DNA of 64,000 bases. It comes from an uncultured Oscillospiraceae bacterium (GTDB taxonomy: Bacteria > Bacillota > Clostridia > Oscillospirales > Oscillospiraceae). Shown in pieces: positions 26,177-34,727 of the stretch (positions within the stretch are counted from its first letter, which is position 1; each line of letters starts with the position of its first letter). A program made the translations under genes and the position numbers. The stretch covers positions 62,001 to 126,000 of the forward strand of contig CAKTEQ010000004.1 of assembly GCA_934552825.1 (NCBI GenBank), in the 5' to 3' direction. The notes beneath the pieces are model-generated. The model was not told where the DNA came from. It made no database searches and was given only the letters and a program-made list of their open reading frames with translations.

Positions 26177-27253
26177 TTACAGTATCACGCCGCCTCCGAG
26201 GACCGTGTCCCCCGAGTAGAGCACAGCTGACTGCCCCGGCGTCACGGCGCGCTGGCTTTCGTCAAAGAGGATCCGCACTGTACCATCACTCTGCGGGAAC
26301 GCCTCGGCAGGCTGCTCCCGATGCCTGTACCGCACCTTCACGCGGCAGCGCAGTGCGCCCGCCGGAGCCTCGCCGGATATCCAGTTGAAGTCCCCGGCGA
26401 AAAACTCCCGCCTTAACAGTTCCTCTTCGCCGCCCAGCACAACTTTGTTTTCCTCCGGGCATATGCTGCAGACGTACCGCCGCTCCGGAAGCCCGAGCCC
26501 GAGCCCCAGTCCCCGGTGCTGCCCGACCGTGTAGTGCACGATGCCCCTGTGCCTTCCAAGGACGCTCCCGTCCGCGGAGACGAAATCTCCCGGTTCCGAT
26601 ATCTGCCCGGAATACCGCTCAATGGCGCCGGCGTAATCCCCGTCGGGAGCAAAGCAGATGTCCTGACTGTCCGGCTTCGCCGCCGTCACAAATCCGCTCC
26701 CGGCGGCTATCCTGCGCACCTCGCTCTTATGGAGGTCTCCAAGCGGGAACAGAGTCCAGGCGAGCTGGTCCTGGGTCATGAAATAGAGCACATAGCTCTG
26801 GTCTTTGGACTTGTCCGCACCTTTCTTAAGAAGATATTTCTCCCCGTCGAATAATATCCGGGCATAGTGCCCCGTCGCCACATGATCGCAGCCCAGCTCC
26901 CGCGCCCGCTGAAAAAGTTTGCCGAATTTCATATACCGGTTGCAGTCTATGCACGGGTTAGGCGTTATGCCCCGGAGGTATCCCCCGGCGAACCTGCCTA
27001 TCACCTGTTCCCGGAAGTCCTCCGCAAAATTGAACACATAATACCGCATACCCAGCTTGTACGCCACGCTCCTCGCGTCCGCCGTGTCGTCAAGAGAGCA
27101 GCAGGTGTGTCCCTTGGGTACCCCTGAGTCACTGTTATCGTACAGCTTCATGGTGCAGCCGATGCAGCCGATGCACTCGTGCCCGGCGTCCCTGAGAAGC
27201 TTCGCGGCGACGCTGGAATCAACGCCGCCGCTCATTGCCGTGAGTATTCTCAT
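26177..27253 (-). CDS. mnmA: tRNA-specific 2-thiouridylase MnmA
   Basis: A 358-residue enzyme that thiolates U34 of Glu, Lys and Gln tRNAs. The PP-loop is AMSGGVDSSVAAKLL at the N-terminus. NPCIDCNRYMKFG contains the first catalytic Cys (about residue 96), and SQDICFAPDGDY contains the second. The family usually has one Cys near HTCCSLDDTADAR, also seen here. It starts 1 nt after the cysK stop, so the sulfur-donor supply (cysteine) and a sulfur-using tRNA enzyme form one operon. Confidence 0.96.
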   Translation of the reverse strand: MRILTAMSGGVDSSVAAKLLRDAGHECIGCIGCTMKLYDNSDSGVPKGHTCCSLDDTADARSVAYKLGMRYYVFNFAEDFREQVIGRFAGGYLRGITPNPCIDCNRYMKFGKLFQRARELGCDHVATGHYARILFDGEKYLLKKGADKSKDQSYVLYFMTQDQLAWTLFPLGDLHKSEVRRIAAGSGFVTAAKPDSQDICFAPDGDYAGAIERYSGQISEPGDFVSADGSVLGRHRGIVHYTVGQHRGLGLGLGLPERRYVCSICPEENKVVLGGEEELLRREFFAGDFNWISGEAPAGALRCRVKVRYRHREQPAEAFPQSDGTVRILFDESQRAVTPGQSAVLYSGDTVLGGGVIL

Positions 27254-27254
27254 T

Positions 27255-28187
27255 TCAGTCCGCGAAAAGGGGTGTGGAGAGATATCTGTCCCCCGTGTCA
27301 GCCAGGAGCACTACGATAGTCTTGCCCTCGTTTCCGGGGCGCTTTGCTATCTCCATGGCGGCCCACACGGCAGCGCCGGAGGAGATGCCCACCAGTACGC
27401 CGTCGCTCCTGCCGATCTCCTTGCCGATCTCGAATGCCTCGTCGTTGCCGACGGTGATTATCTCGTCGTATATCTTCGTATCCAGCACGTCGGGCACAAA
27501 ACCGGCTCCGATACCCTGGATCTTGTGAGAGCCTGCCACACCTGTGGAGAGTACCGCGGATGTCGCCGGCTCAACAGCGACTATCTTCACACCGGGCACC
27601 TTCTCCTTGAGGTACTTGCCGACACCTGTCACCGTACCGCCAGTGCCGACGCCCGCCACAAAGAAGTCAACCTTCCCGTCCGTATCCTCGAAGATCTCAG
27701 GGCCGGTCGTCTCATAGTGCGCCTTGGGGTTCGCGGGATTTACGAACTGACCGGGGATGAAGCTGTTCGGTATCTCCTTCGCCAGCTCCTCCGCCTTCGC
27801 AATGGCGCCCTTCATGCCCTTTGCCCCCTCTGTGAGCACCAGCTCAGCGCCGTACGCCTTCATTATCTGGCGGCGCTCAACAGACATTGTCTCGGGCATG
27901 ACGATTATGATCCTGTACCCCCGCGCCGCCGCCACGGAGGCGAGGCCTATACCCGTGTTGCCGGAAGTGGGCTCGATGATGACAGAGCCCTCCCTGAGTA
28001 CGCCCTTAGCCTCGGCGTCGTCTATCATAGCCTTTGCCACCCTGTCCTTCACGGACCCGGCGGGGTTGAAATATTCCAGCTTTGCCACGATCCTTGCCTT
28101 CAGGCCGTGCTTCTTTTCGAGATTTGCAAGTTCAAGCAGAGGTGTCTTTCCGATGAGCTGATCGGCGGAAGTGTAAATTGCAGACAT
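27255..28187 (-). CDS. cysK: Cysteine synthase A (O-acetylserine sulfhydrylase)
   Basis: A 310-residue PLP enzyme converting O-acetylserine and sulfide to cysteine. The PLP lysine lies in NPAGSVKDRVAKAMI near residue 45, and the substrate loop is EPTSGNTGIGLA near residue 70. GTGGTVTGVGKYLKE binds the phosphate, and GISSGAAVWAAME is near the C-terminus. AAGGAGATAATC-type ribosome-binding site precedes the ATG. A 31-codon leader ORF with adjacent Cys codons and a strong promoter with an overlapping dyad lie upstream, which points to sulfur-responsive control. Confidence 0.97.
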   Translation of the reverse strand: MSAIYTSADQLIGKTPLLELANLEKKHGLKARIVAKLEYFNPAGSVKDRVAKAMIDDAEAKGVLREGSVIIEPTSGNTGIGLASVAAARGYRIIIVMPETMSVERRQIMKAYGAELVLTEGAKGMKGAIAKAEELAKEIPNSFIPGQFVNPANPKAHYETTGPEIFEDTDGKVDFFVAGVGTGGTVTGVGKYLKEKVPGVKIVAVEPATSAVLSTGVAGSHKIQGIGAGFVPDVLDTKIYDEIITVGNDEAFEIGKEIGRSDGVLVGISSGAAVWAAMEIAKRPGNEGKTIVVLLADTGDRYLSTPLFAD

Positions 28188-28255
28188 GATGATTATCTCC
28201 TTATATCGAAATTCATTTTTGTTCTTTTATTTTCGCTCCGGCGTTTGCCGTCATT

Positions 28256-28351
28256 TTATCTTACTGCGCCGCCGGGACAACATATGCGCCCGTACTTGTA
28301 ATTGCGCCTGAGCTGCTCTCCCCGGAGTCTGTGCCTGGCGGGGTATGTCAT
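28256..28351 (-). CDS. Short leader ORF upstream of cysK, ending in Cys-Cys-Pro-Gly-Gly
   Basis: A 31-codon frame with an excellent ribosome-binding site (AAGGAGG, 9 nt before ATG), lying between the promoter and cysK. The peptide is highly basic (eight Arg and one Lys) and ends KYGRICCPGGAVR, with two adjacent TGT codons near the end. Position, strength of the initiation site and the tandem Cys codons suggest a cysteine-sensing leader peptide. I see no strong terminator between it and cysK, so control might act through ribosome stalling or coupling instead of classical attenuation. It is too short to judge coding potential by composition. Confidence 0.6.
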   Translation of the reverse strand: MTYPARHRLRGEQLRRNYKYGRICCPGGAVR

Positions 28352-28377
28352 GTTGTCTCGCCTCCTTCAAATTACCT

Positions 28378-28427
28378 ACTAACTACATAGGTTAGTTGTA
28401 TTATACGCCCCTAAACCGATTTGTCAA
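28378..28427 (-). promoter_or_regulatory. cysK-operon promoter with Rrf2-like dyad at the start site
   Basis: On the minus strand: consensus TTGACA (28427-28422), 16 nt, TATAAT (28405-28400). Just downstream is ACTAAC-N7-GTTAGT (28396-28378), a perfect 6-bp inverted repeat, with an overlapping ACCTA/TAGGT dyad. The location over the transcription start fits a repressor; the AT-rich dyad is reminiscent of operators for Rrf2-family regulators such as CymR or IscR, but that assignment is inference. Confidence 0.75.
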
Positions 28428-28439
28428 TAGTTTCCGGGA

Positions 28440-28477
28440 AAAAAATAAAAAACAGGGGCGCTCTCTGAGCGCCCCTG
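28440..28477 (-). terminator. Terminator of secG
   Basis: CAGGGGCGCTC and GAGCGCCCCTG form an 11-bp stem with a 3-nt loop; on the minus strand it runs into TTTTTTATTTTT. Confidence 0.95.
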
Positions 28478-28488
28478 AAGGGAATGCA

Positions 28489-28728
28489 TCACATAAGGAT
28501 ATTGACAACAAGGACCAGCACGACGAAAGCGATAGCGACCCACTTTGTCGCCTTTGCAAGCTTGCCGTCAAGAGTGCTAGCCTTGTCCTTGGAGAGGAAT
28601 GTATCGCCTACGCCCGCAATAGCGCCGGAGAGTCCGGAGCTCTTACCGCTCTGAACAAGGACGATAACCGTCAGCAGAAATGCCACGATAACTTCGATAA
28701 TTGTGAAAACCAACTTAGCACCAGTCAT
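28489..28728 (-). CDS. secG: Preprotein translocase subunit SecG
   Basis: A 79-residue SecYEG subunit with two membrane helices (about residues 5-25 and 56-77) joined by the conserved loop QSGKSSGLSGAIAGVGDTFL. The start is the ATG 5 nt after GGAGG; two upstream ATGs lie before or within that site. It has its own promoter and terminator, so it is monocistronic. Confidence 0.95.
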   Translation of the reverse strand: MTGAKLVFTIIEVIVAFLLTVIVLVQSGKSSGLSGAIAGVGDTFLSKDKASTLDGKLAKATKWVAIAFVVLVLVVNILM

Positions 28729-28784
28729 ATATGCCTCCATATTCCATGCGCAGTTACGCACTGTAATCTTAAGATGCGGTGTTT

Positions 28785-28813
28785 ATGTTATCATATTCAA
28801 TTACATATTTCAA
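28785..28813 (-). promoter_or_regulatory. Promoter of secG
   Basis: On the minus strand TTGAAA, 17 nt, TAACAT. Confidence 0.65.
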
Positions 28814-28859
28814 GTATTTTTTCATTTTTTGTGCAAAACTAAAAAACTGCAAATCTCAA

Positions 28860-28899
28860 GAACAAATGTTTTGCATTTTTGGTCAATTTGGTGTATAAT
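28860..28899 (+). promoter_or_regulatory. lexA promoter with overlapping SOS box
   Basis: TTGCAT (28871-28876), 17 nt, TATAAT (28894-28899). The box GAAC-AAAT-GTTT at 28860-28871 matches the Bacillus-type LexA site (GAAC-N4-GTTC) with one mismatch and abuts the -35 hexamer, which suggests autorepression. Confidence 0.7.
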
Positions 28900-28922
28900 A
28901 CATTGAGAAAGGCGGTGAGCTG

Positions 28923-29513
28923 ATGGCAAGAACATCTGATAAGCAGGAGAAGATCTATAATTATATAGTCGAGTTTATAGCCGAAAACCACTTCGGTCCC
29001 ACCATTCGTGAGATATCCCAGGCGGTCGGGCTGAGTTCTTCCTCCGCTGTGTATAACCAGCTTAAGAACCTTGAATCTCAGGGACGCATATCCACAGGCA
29101 GCGGGAAGAAGCGCGCCATAAGCGTAACGGGCGGCGTTGCTGCCCCCGGCATTCCCCTTCTCGGCACGGTGAGGGCTGGCGCTCCCATACTCGCCTATGA
29201 AGATGTGGTGGCGCACATACCATTCACCCCGAAATCCGGCAAAAAGGATGATTACTTCGGTCTCCTGGTAAAGGGCGATTCCATGAAGGACGCCGGCATT
29301 CTGGAGGGCGACGCCATCGTTGTCCACAGGCAGCCCAAAGCGGAGAACGGCGAGATAGTTGTAGCCCTGCTGGAGGACGAGGCGACGGTCAAGCGCCTAA
29401 AGCTTGAGGACGGTCACGTCTGGCTTATGCCGGAGAACGCAGCATACTCCCCCATTCCCGGGGACGAAGCATCCATACTGGGCAAAGTCGTGGCTCTGGT
29501 TAGAGATTATTAA
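28923..29513 (+). CDS. lexA: LexA repressor
   Basis: A 196-residue SOS repressor. The winged helix at the N-terminus reads PTIREISQAVGLSSSSAVYNQLKNLESQG. The self-cleavage Ala-Gly bond lies in TVRAGAPI near residue 81, the catalytic Ser in VKGDSMKDAGILEGD and the catalytic Lys in DEATVKRLKL. All catalytic residues are present, so RecA-stimulated autocleavage should work. A probable LexA box overlaps its own promoter. A hairpin separates it from the deaminase gene. Confidence 0.97.
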   Translation: MARTSDKQEKIYNYIVEFIAENHFGPTIREISQAVGLSSSSAVYNQLKNLESQGRISTGSGKKRAISVTGGVAAPGIPLLGTVRAGAPILAYEDVVAHIPFTPKSGKKDDYFGLLVKGDSMKDAGILEGDAIVVHRQPKAENGEIVVALLEDEATVKRLKLEDGHVWLMPENAAYSPIPGDEASILGKVVALVRDY

Positions 29514-29534
29514 GCTGTCACCTATCGACAATAG

Positions 29535-29563
29535 CAGCCGCAGCAGGCTCCCTGTTGCGGCTG
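29535..29563 (+). terminator. Hairpin between lexA and the deaminase gene
   Basis: CAGCCGCAGCAGG and CCTGTTGCGGCTG pair at 12 of 13 positions around a 3-nt loop. The tail (TACCTGTGTTCTTTG) is poor in T, so it may terminate only partly. Confidence 0.55.
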
Positions 29564-29598
29564 TACCTGTGTTCTTTGATTTTGGGAGGGAATGCTCT

Positions 29599-30033
29599 AT
29601 GGACATTTGGGAGAGATTATATGAAAAAGCGAAAGCTGAGTATCACCCTGAGGACGTATCTCCGTTTATCTATGCCCATAACGTCGTCTGTGCCCTTGAG
29701 GCAGAAAACGGCGAGATATATGTAGGCTTTTGCATAGAGAGCTGCAGCGGCGTTATGAATTTATGCGCGGAGCGTACAGCCGCTATGAATATGTACATAA
29801 ACAGCGGCCAAACAAGGGCCAAACGTCTGGTTGCCTTTCGGGACCGGGCCCCTTACGGCGGCGGCAGCGGCATGCCCTGCGGCGCCTGCCGGGAATTCTT
29901 CTATCAGCTGGACGAGGCTAATGAAGACATGGAGATCCTGGTGGATTACGAGAGCCGCGAGACTGTCATGCTGAAAGAATTGATGCCCAACTGGTGGGGA
30001 AAAGAACGGTACGCCGAGGAAAAATCAAAATAG
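29599..30033 (+). CDS. cdd: Cytidine deaminase family protein
   Basis: A 144-residue zinc deaminase of pyrimidine salvage, converting (deoxy)cytidine to (deoxy)uridine. The zinc and proton-shuttle motifs are NLCAERTAAMNMYI (Cys-Ala-Glu) and GMPCGACREFFYQL (Pro-Cys-Gly-Ala-Cys), the three-cysteine pattern of tetrameric CDAs. The C-terminal part is longer than in the shortest CDAs and includes LKELMPNWWGKE, so a blasticidin-S-deaminase-like or other nucleoside specificity cannot be excluded. GGGAGGG lies 8 nt before the ATG. Confidence 0.85.
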   Translation: MDIWERLYEKAKAEYHPEDVSPFIYAHNVVCALEAENGEIYVGFCIESCSGVMNLCAERTAAMNMYINSGQTRAKRLVAFRDRAPYGGGSGMPCGACREFFYQLDEANEDMEILVDYESRETVMLKELMPNWWGKERYAEEKSK

Positions 30034-30055
30034 CCCTGCGTTTTATAAAACAGAC

Positions 30056-30107
30056 GCAAATAAGCTCCCGCCCCGTGTTCATCCGGGGCGGGAGCTTATT
30101 TGCTTTC
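30056..30107. terminator. Long bidirectional terminator after the deaminase gene
   Basis: A 20-bp perfect stem (arms 30056-30075 and 30084-30103) with an 8-nt loop and short T tract, between convergent genes. Confidence 0.9.
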
Positions 30108-30138
30108 CGCTTTTCGACGATATAGGCGCGTTTTTAAT

Positions 30139-30612
30139 TCAGTAGCTTATATTCTCCAGGAATTTATCCACCGTAACTCGCGCCTGGGCAGTACTCTCTA
30201 TATACATATAAGTTCCGCCGCTGCGCACCACAACGATATAACGGCCGTCCTCGGCGACGTTCACGGTCAGGCGGGCGTACATATAGCTTGCGGACTCGTC
30301 TGTTATGTCGCTGTCCGTGAGCTTTTTCGTCACAGCCTCGTAGTCATTGTTATAGAGATGTATGGCAACATTGTCGTCCTTGGCGTAGAAATACTGGATA
30401 TATATATCCTCTGTCGTCGCCTCATAGAGGGCGTAGTAGTCCTTCTCGTAGTCCTCCGTCATGAGGTCTGAAAGAGCAAATCCCATGCTCTCCGCCTCCT
30501 GAGCGAAGGTATCTCCGTCGATCATCTTCACGTTTTTCATACCGCAGGAGCAGAGCGCCGCTATCATCACGAGCGCTGCCGCCAGCGCCGCGAGCTTTAT
30601 GGTTTTCTTCAC
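30139..30612 (-). CDS. Putative lipoprotein of unknown function
   Basis: A 157-residue exported protein. The start is a GTG 8 nt after AAAGGCGG. The leader KKTIKLAALAAALVMIAALCSC ends in the lipobox LCSC at residue 24 (leader given up to position 22). The mature domain is acidic and rich in Tyr and Asp (MTEDYEKDYYALYE, IYIQYFYAKDD). No motif I can assign. It lies downstream of clpC on the same strand but is separated from it by position (it ends before the clpC terminator) and is transcribed after it only if read-through occurs. Confidence 0.75.
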   Translation of the reverse strand: MKKTIKLAALAAALVMIAALCSCGMKNVKMIDGDTFAQEAESMGFALSDLMTEDYEKDYYALYEATTEDIYIQYFYAKDDNVAIHLYNNDYEAVTKKLTDSDITDESASYMYARLTVNVAEDGRYIVVVRSGGTYMYIESTAQARVTVDKFLENISY

Positions 30613-30684
30613 GTTAAATACCGCCTTTGTAAGAATTACGGCCGGGCGGGGGCGTAATTCCCACCCAACTGAGGGCATTGTAGC

Positions 30685-30718
30685 ACAAAAAGGCGGCGGG
30701 GGCAAGCCCCGCCGCCTT
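30685..30718 (-). terminator. Terminator of the ctsR-clpC operon
   Basis: AAGGCGGCGGGG and CCCCGCCGCCTT form a 12-bp stem with a 5-nt loop, followed on the minus strand by TTTG. Confidence 0.88.
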
Positions 30719-30726
30719 ACTCTGTT

Positions 30727-33192
30727 TTATTCAGCCTCTGCGGCTTCAGTCTTCTCAGGTTCAAAGACTATCTCGCCGTCCACGGCGCTGACAGTAACCT
30801 TCTCGCCCTTCTTGATGGAGCCGTCCAGGATCTTCTCTGCCGCCGTGTCCTCGATCTTGTTCTGGATAACGCGGCGGAGCGGTCTCGCACCGTAATCCGG
30901 GTCATATCCCGCATTTGCTACCAGGTCAATGGCGCTGTCCTGGATATCCAGATGCACGTCCATCTCCTCCAGCCGCTTTGTGACAGTTGCGAGCATATTC
31001 TTCGCGATGAGGCGGATGTTCTCCTCTGTGAGCTGATGGAACACGATTATCTCATCCAAACGGTTGATGAACTCCGGTTTGAAGGTCCGGCGCAGATCAG
31101 CCATGACGGATTCCTTGATCTTATCGTAGTTGTCCTGCTCCTTCTCCTCGTCGGCGGAAAAGCCCAGCTTCTTCTGAGTGGAGATGATGTTGGAGGCGCC
31201 CACGTTGGAGGTCATGACGATAATGGCGTTCTTAAAGTCCACCTTGCGGCCCTGACCGTCTGTGAGCTGGCCATCCTCCATGATCTGGAGCATGATATTG
31301 AACACGTCCTCGTGCGCCTTTTCGATCTCGTCGAAGAGGATGACGCTGTAAGGTCTGCGGCGGACCTTCTCCGTCAGCTGACCGCCCTCGTCATAGCCCA
31401 CATAGCCGGGAGGCGAACCGATGAGCTTGGAGACAGTGTGCTTCTCCATGTACTCGGACATATCAATGCGTATCATGGCGTTCTCATCGCCGAACATAGC
31501 CTCTGCAAGAGCCTTTGTCAATTCCGTCTTGCCCACGCCCGTGGGGCCAAGGAAGATGAACGAACCAATAGGACGCTTCGGGTCCTTAAGGCCAACACGG
31601 CTGCGGCGCACAGCCTTTGCCACGGCGCTGACAGCCTCGTCCTGACCAACGACTCTCTTGTGGAGTATCTCCTCCAGCTTCAGCAGACGCTCGCTCTCAT
31701 CCTCGGTGATGCTCGCCACAGGAATACCCGTCCAGCTTGCGACGACATGCGCCACATCGTTGGCGGTGACTTCACCTCGGACGCCCTGCTGCTTGCTCTC
31801 CCAGCTCTCGCGCTCCTGCTTTACCTTCTCCCGCAGTTCATTCTCCTCATCCCGCAGGGATGCGGCCTTTTCGAAGTCCTGAGCTCTTACAGCCTCCTCC
31901 TTGTCGTTCTTGAGGCTCTCGATGCGGTCCTCAAGCTCCTTCAGGTCTGGGGGGGCGGTCATGCTCGCCATGCGTACTCTGGATGCTGCTTCGTCGATGA
32001 GGTCGACAGCCTTGTCGGGCAGGAATCTGTCGTTGATGTATCTGCGGGACATATTCACAGCCGCTTCGATAGCCTCGTCGGATATCTTCAGCTTATGATG
32101 AGCCTCGTACTTATCCCTCAGGCCTCTGAGTATCGCGATGGACTCCTCTGCCGTAGGCTCGCCCACGACTACCGGCTGGAAGCGGCGTTCAAGAGCTGCG
32201 TCCTTCTCGATATACTTTCTGTACTCGTTCAGAGTGGTCGCGCCGATGATCTGGATCTCGCCTCTGCCCAGTGCGGGCTTGATGATATTCGCCGCGTCGA
32301 TAGCGCCCTCAGCGGCGCCCGCGCCGACGATAGTATGCAGCTCGTCGATGAAGAGGATGATGTCTCCCGCCTTCTTCACCTCGTCCAGCGCTGCCTTGAT
32401 GCGCTCCTCAAACTCGCCTCTGTACTTTGTCCCCGCCACGACGCCGGACAGGTCCATGGAGATTATTCTCTTGTCCTTCAGCGTCTCGGGAATGTTGCCG
32501 GCTACGATGCGCTCCGCGAGTCCTTCAGCGATGGCTGTCTTGCCGACGCCGGGCTCACCGATGAGCACGGGGTTGTTCTTAGACCGGCGGGAAAGAATCT
32601 GCACGACTCTCTGGATCTCCTTTTCTCTGCCGATGACAGGGTCAAGCTTCCCCTCCCGTGCCGCCGCCGTCAGGTCGCGGCTGAACTTATCCAGAGTGGG
32701 TGTTGCGGTCTTGCCTCCGTCCTTACGCTTCTTGGAAGACTTTTCGCCCTCGTCTCCGGCGAATACGTTCACCACGTCGGAATAAAGTCTCTGGCAGTCA
32801 GCGCCCAGAGCTTCCAGGATCTTGTAGCCAAAGCTGTCGCTCTCCCGGAGAATGCCCATGAGCAGGTGCTCTGTGCCCACGTAGCTGTGGCCCAGCCTTG
32901 CGGACTCGGAAAATGCTATCTCAATAATGCGCTTTGTCCTGGGTGTGAGACCCTGAGCAGGCTCCATGCCGGGAGTACCCATGCCCACGTTCTGGATGAT
33001 GGCGTCCTTGATGCTCTCGCTGTCAATTCCGGCGTTCTCCAGAGCCTTAGCGGCCACGCCCTTGCCCTCAAGGCTCAGGCCGAGCAGCAGGTGTTCGCTG
33101 CCAACATAACCGTGACCCAGTGCCGCCGCCTGCTCCTGAGCAAGGCGGATGGATGTCTGTGCTCGTTCTGTAAACTTTCTTTCGTTCATCAT
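30727..33192 (-). CDS. clpC: ATP-dependent Clp protease ATPase subunit ClpC
   Basis: An 821-residue Hsp100 unfoldase that feeds ClpP. Two Clp-N repeats fill residues 1-150. The first AAA module has GEPGVGKTAIAEG near 206 and DELHTIVGAG. The UVR-containing middle domain (KNDKEEAVRAQDFEKAASLR) is specific to ClpC. The second module has GPTGVGKTELTKALAE near 545. The KLGFS segment after it fits the ClpP-contact loop. The ATG at 33192 follows GAGGTGA by 5 nt; the next ATG (33189) is an equal alternative. Last gene of the CtsR-controlled operon, downstream of its adaptors McsA and McsB. Confidence 0.97.
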   Translation of the reverse strand: MMNERKFTERAQTSIRLAQEQAAALGHGYVGSEHLLLGLSLEGKGVAAKALENAGIDSESIKDAIIQNVGMGTPGMEPAQGLTPRTKRIIEIAFSESARLGHSYVGTEHLLMGILRESDSFGYKILEALGADCQRLYSDVVNVFAGDEGEKSSKKRKDGGKTATPTLDKFSRDLTAAAREGKLDPVIGREKEIQRVVQILSRRSKNNPVLIGEPGVGKTAIAEGLAERIVAGNIPETLKDKRIISMDLSGVVAGTKYRGEFEERIKAALDEVKKAGDIILFIDELHTIVGAGAAEGAIDAANIIKPALGRGEIQIIGATTLNEYRKYIEKDAALERRFQPVVVGEPTAEESIAILRGLRDKYEAHHKLKISDEAIEAAVNMSRRYINDRFLPDKAVDLIDEAASRVRMASMTAPPDLKELEDRIESLKNDKEEAVRAQDFEKAASLRDEENELREKVKQERESWESKQQGVRGEVTANDVAHVVASWTGIPVASITEDESERLLKLEEILHKRVVGQDEAVSAVAKAVRRSRVGLKDPKRPIGSFIFLGPTGVGKTELTKALAEAMFGDENAMIRIDMSEYMEKHTVSKLIGSPPGYVGYDEGGQLTEKVRRRPYSVILFDEIEKAHEDVFNIMLQIMEDGQLTDGQGRKVDFKNAIIVMTSNVGASNIISTQKKLGFSADEEKEQDNYDKIKESVMADLRRTFKPEFINRLDEIIVFHQLTEENIRLIAKNMLATVTKRLEEMDVHLDIQDSAIDLVANAGYDPDYGARPLRRVIQNKIEDTAAEKILDGSIKKGEKVTVSAVDGEIVFEPEKTEAAEAE

Positions 33193-33202
33193 ATATATCA
33201 CC

Positions 33203-34240
33203 TCATTTGAGAAGTTCTGTCTTTATCTCTCTGCGGATTATCTCGGCTCTGCATCTGTCTCTCTCCCCGTCCGGGAGGACCGAGCCGAATTCATCGCAGA
33301 TAGCCGCTGGCTGTATTTCATTTATCAGGCCGTTTATCCTGCCTGTGTCAACGCCCTCGACTATATTCAGCGCCGCGCCCATGCGCAGGTCGCTGAGAAG
33401 GCGCATTGCCTCGTCTGTGCTGATCTTTCTTGCGCAGCTCAGCACTGCCGCGGCGCGCCACGTTCTGTCCTCGATGTCCGTGGGATTTTCACGGTAGAGG
33501 CGCTGGCGTGCCGAGCGCTCCTGGTTTATCATGTCCGTCACGGTGTTTTCCACCTGGCGGACAATCTCGCTCTCAGTAACCCCCAATGTAAGCTGGTTGG
33601 ATATCTGATACAGACACCCTTCGGCCTTGGAGCCCTCGCCGTAAATACCACGCACCGCGATACCAAGCTTACCCGCCTGTTCGATGATGCCCTTCATTCT
33701 GCCTGTCTCAGTGAGCGCCGGAAGATGGAGCATTACCGATACGCGCAGCCCTGTGCCGATATTCGTAGGACAATGGGTAAGGTATCCGAGCCGCTCATCG
33801 AAGGCATACTCAACGCCGCCCCCGATAAGTTTATCGACCTTCTCCACTTCTTTTATACAATCCCATGGGCAAAAGCCCGGCGCCATAGCCTGTATACGCA
33901 GGTGGTCCTCCTCGTTTATCATGACGCTGATGTGCTCGTCTCTTGAGAGGACCACACCGCGGGGACCTCTGTCCTGGGTCATGTTCGGGGAGATAAGGTG
34001 GCGCTCCACCATCGCCGTGGCTTTCATCTTGTCGCTCTCGTCAAGACGGCATAGTGTAAATTCCCGCCCGCCGGCGGAGTCCGTCATGATGCCGCCCACC
34101 TTCGTGAGGATCTCCTCGCGCTGGGCGTCCGTCATTTTCCCGGGGAAAGGATATCCCTTGATATTTCTCGCCAGACGCGCTCTCGTGGATACCGCCACGT
34201 CGCCGTCCTTGCCGCTGAGCTCATACCATTTGTTCGTCAT
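33203..34240 (-). CDS. mcsB: Protein-arginine kinase McsB
   Basis: A 345-residue kinase that phosphorylates arginines and so tags proteins for ClpCP. VAVSTRARLARNIKGYPFP is the phosphagen-kinase nucleotide-binding start. INEEDHLRIQAM carries the catalytic Glu of the N-E-E-D-H motif, and YLTHCPTNIGTGLRVSVMLH the catalytic Cys region. In other Firmicutes McsB needs McsA for activity and also inactivates CtsR. Its ATG overlaps the mcsA stop by 4 nt, and its stop is 10 nt before clpC. Confidence 0.96.
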   Translation of the reverse strand: MTNKWYELSGKDGDVAVSTRARLARNIKGYPFPGKMTDAQREEILTKVGGIMTDSAGGREFTLCRLDESDKMKATAMVERHLISPNMTQDRGPRGVVLSRDEHISVMINEEDHLRIQAMAPGFCPWDCIKEVEKVDKLIGGGVEYAFDERLGYLTHCPTNIGTGLRVSVMLHLPALTETGRMKGIIEQAGKLGIAVRGIYGEGSKAEGCLYQISNQLTLGVTESEIVRQVENTVTDMINQERSARQRLYRENPTDIEDRTWRAAAVLSCARKISTDEAMRLLSDLRMGAALNIVEGVDTGRINGLINEIQPAAICDEFGSVLPDGERDRCRAEIIRREIKTELLK

Positions 34241-34710
34241 TCCTTATCCCCTCCTTCCAGCTTCTTTATCTTGTCTCTTATCTCGGCAGCCCGCTCATAT
34301 TCCTGCTTTTCGACCGCCTGCTGGAGCTCGCCTTTCAGCTTTTCCGCCTCGCTGAGCTTCAGTTCAGGTTCCTTGGTGGGCGTGGCGCCCACATGTGTGT
34401 CGCTGCCCTGCACGCGCCGGATATATGGATCAAGCATGCTGCTGAAGGTTTTGTAGCACTCCGGGCAGCCCACCTGCGCCGTTCTGGATACCTCAGCTTC
34501 CGTTGTACCGCAGTTGGGACACACCTTAGCCTGGGGGCTCTGTGTATTGAAAAATCCGGAGAGCAGATCCGTAAGGCCGCCGCCCTGAGGCGCTCCGTAT
34601 TTGAGCTTCATGGCACAATCCTTGCAGAGATGTTCCTCCTTCACCACACCGTTTGTTATTGTCTTATAATGGTATGTCGCCGGTGCGTTGTAGCAATTCG
34701 TGCAAAGCAT
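34237..34710 (-). CDS. mcsA: McsA, zinc-binding activator of McsB
   Basis: A 157-residue cytosolic protein with paired zinc-binding cysteines: MLCTNCYNAP, EHLCKDCAMKL, KVCPNCGTTE and GCPECYKTF. The C-terminal UVR motif is ELQQAVEKQEYERAAEIRDKI, matching the one in ClpC. It activates the McsB kinase and links it to ClpC in the characterised systems. Translationally coupled to mcsB through the overlapping ATGA. 17 nt downstream of ctsR. Confidence 0.95.
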   Translation of the reverse strand: MLCTNCYNAPATYHYKTITNGVVKEEHLCKDCAMKLKYGAPQGGGLTDLLSGFFNTQSPQAKVCPNCGTTEAEVSRTAQVGCPECYKTFSSMLDPYIRRVQGSDTHVGATPTKEPELKLSEAEKLKGELQQAVEKQEYERAAEIRDKIKKLEGGDKE

Positions 34711-34727
34711 CGTTCACAACTCCTTTC

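Noticed and set aside
27057..28301. 414-codon plus-strand frame across mnmA and cysK
   Set aside because: Antisense to two well-supported enzyme genes and to the leader ORF.
30952..33210. 752-codon plus-strand frame
   Set aside because: Antisense to clpC; its sequence has no domain sense and the minus-strand product is unmistakable.
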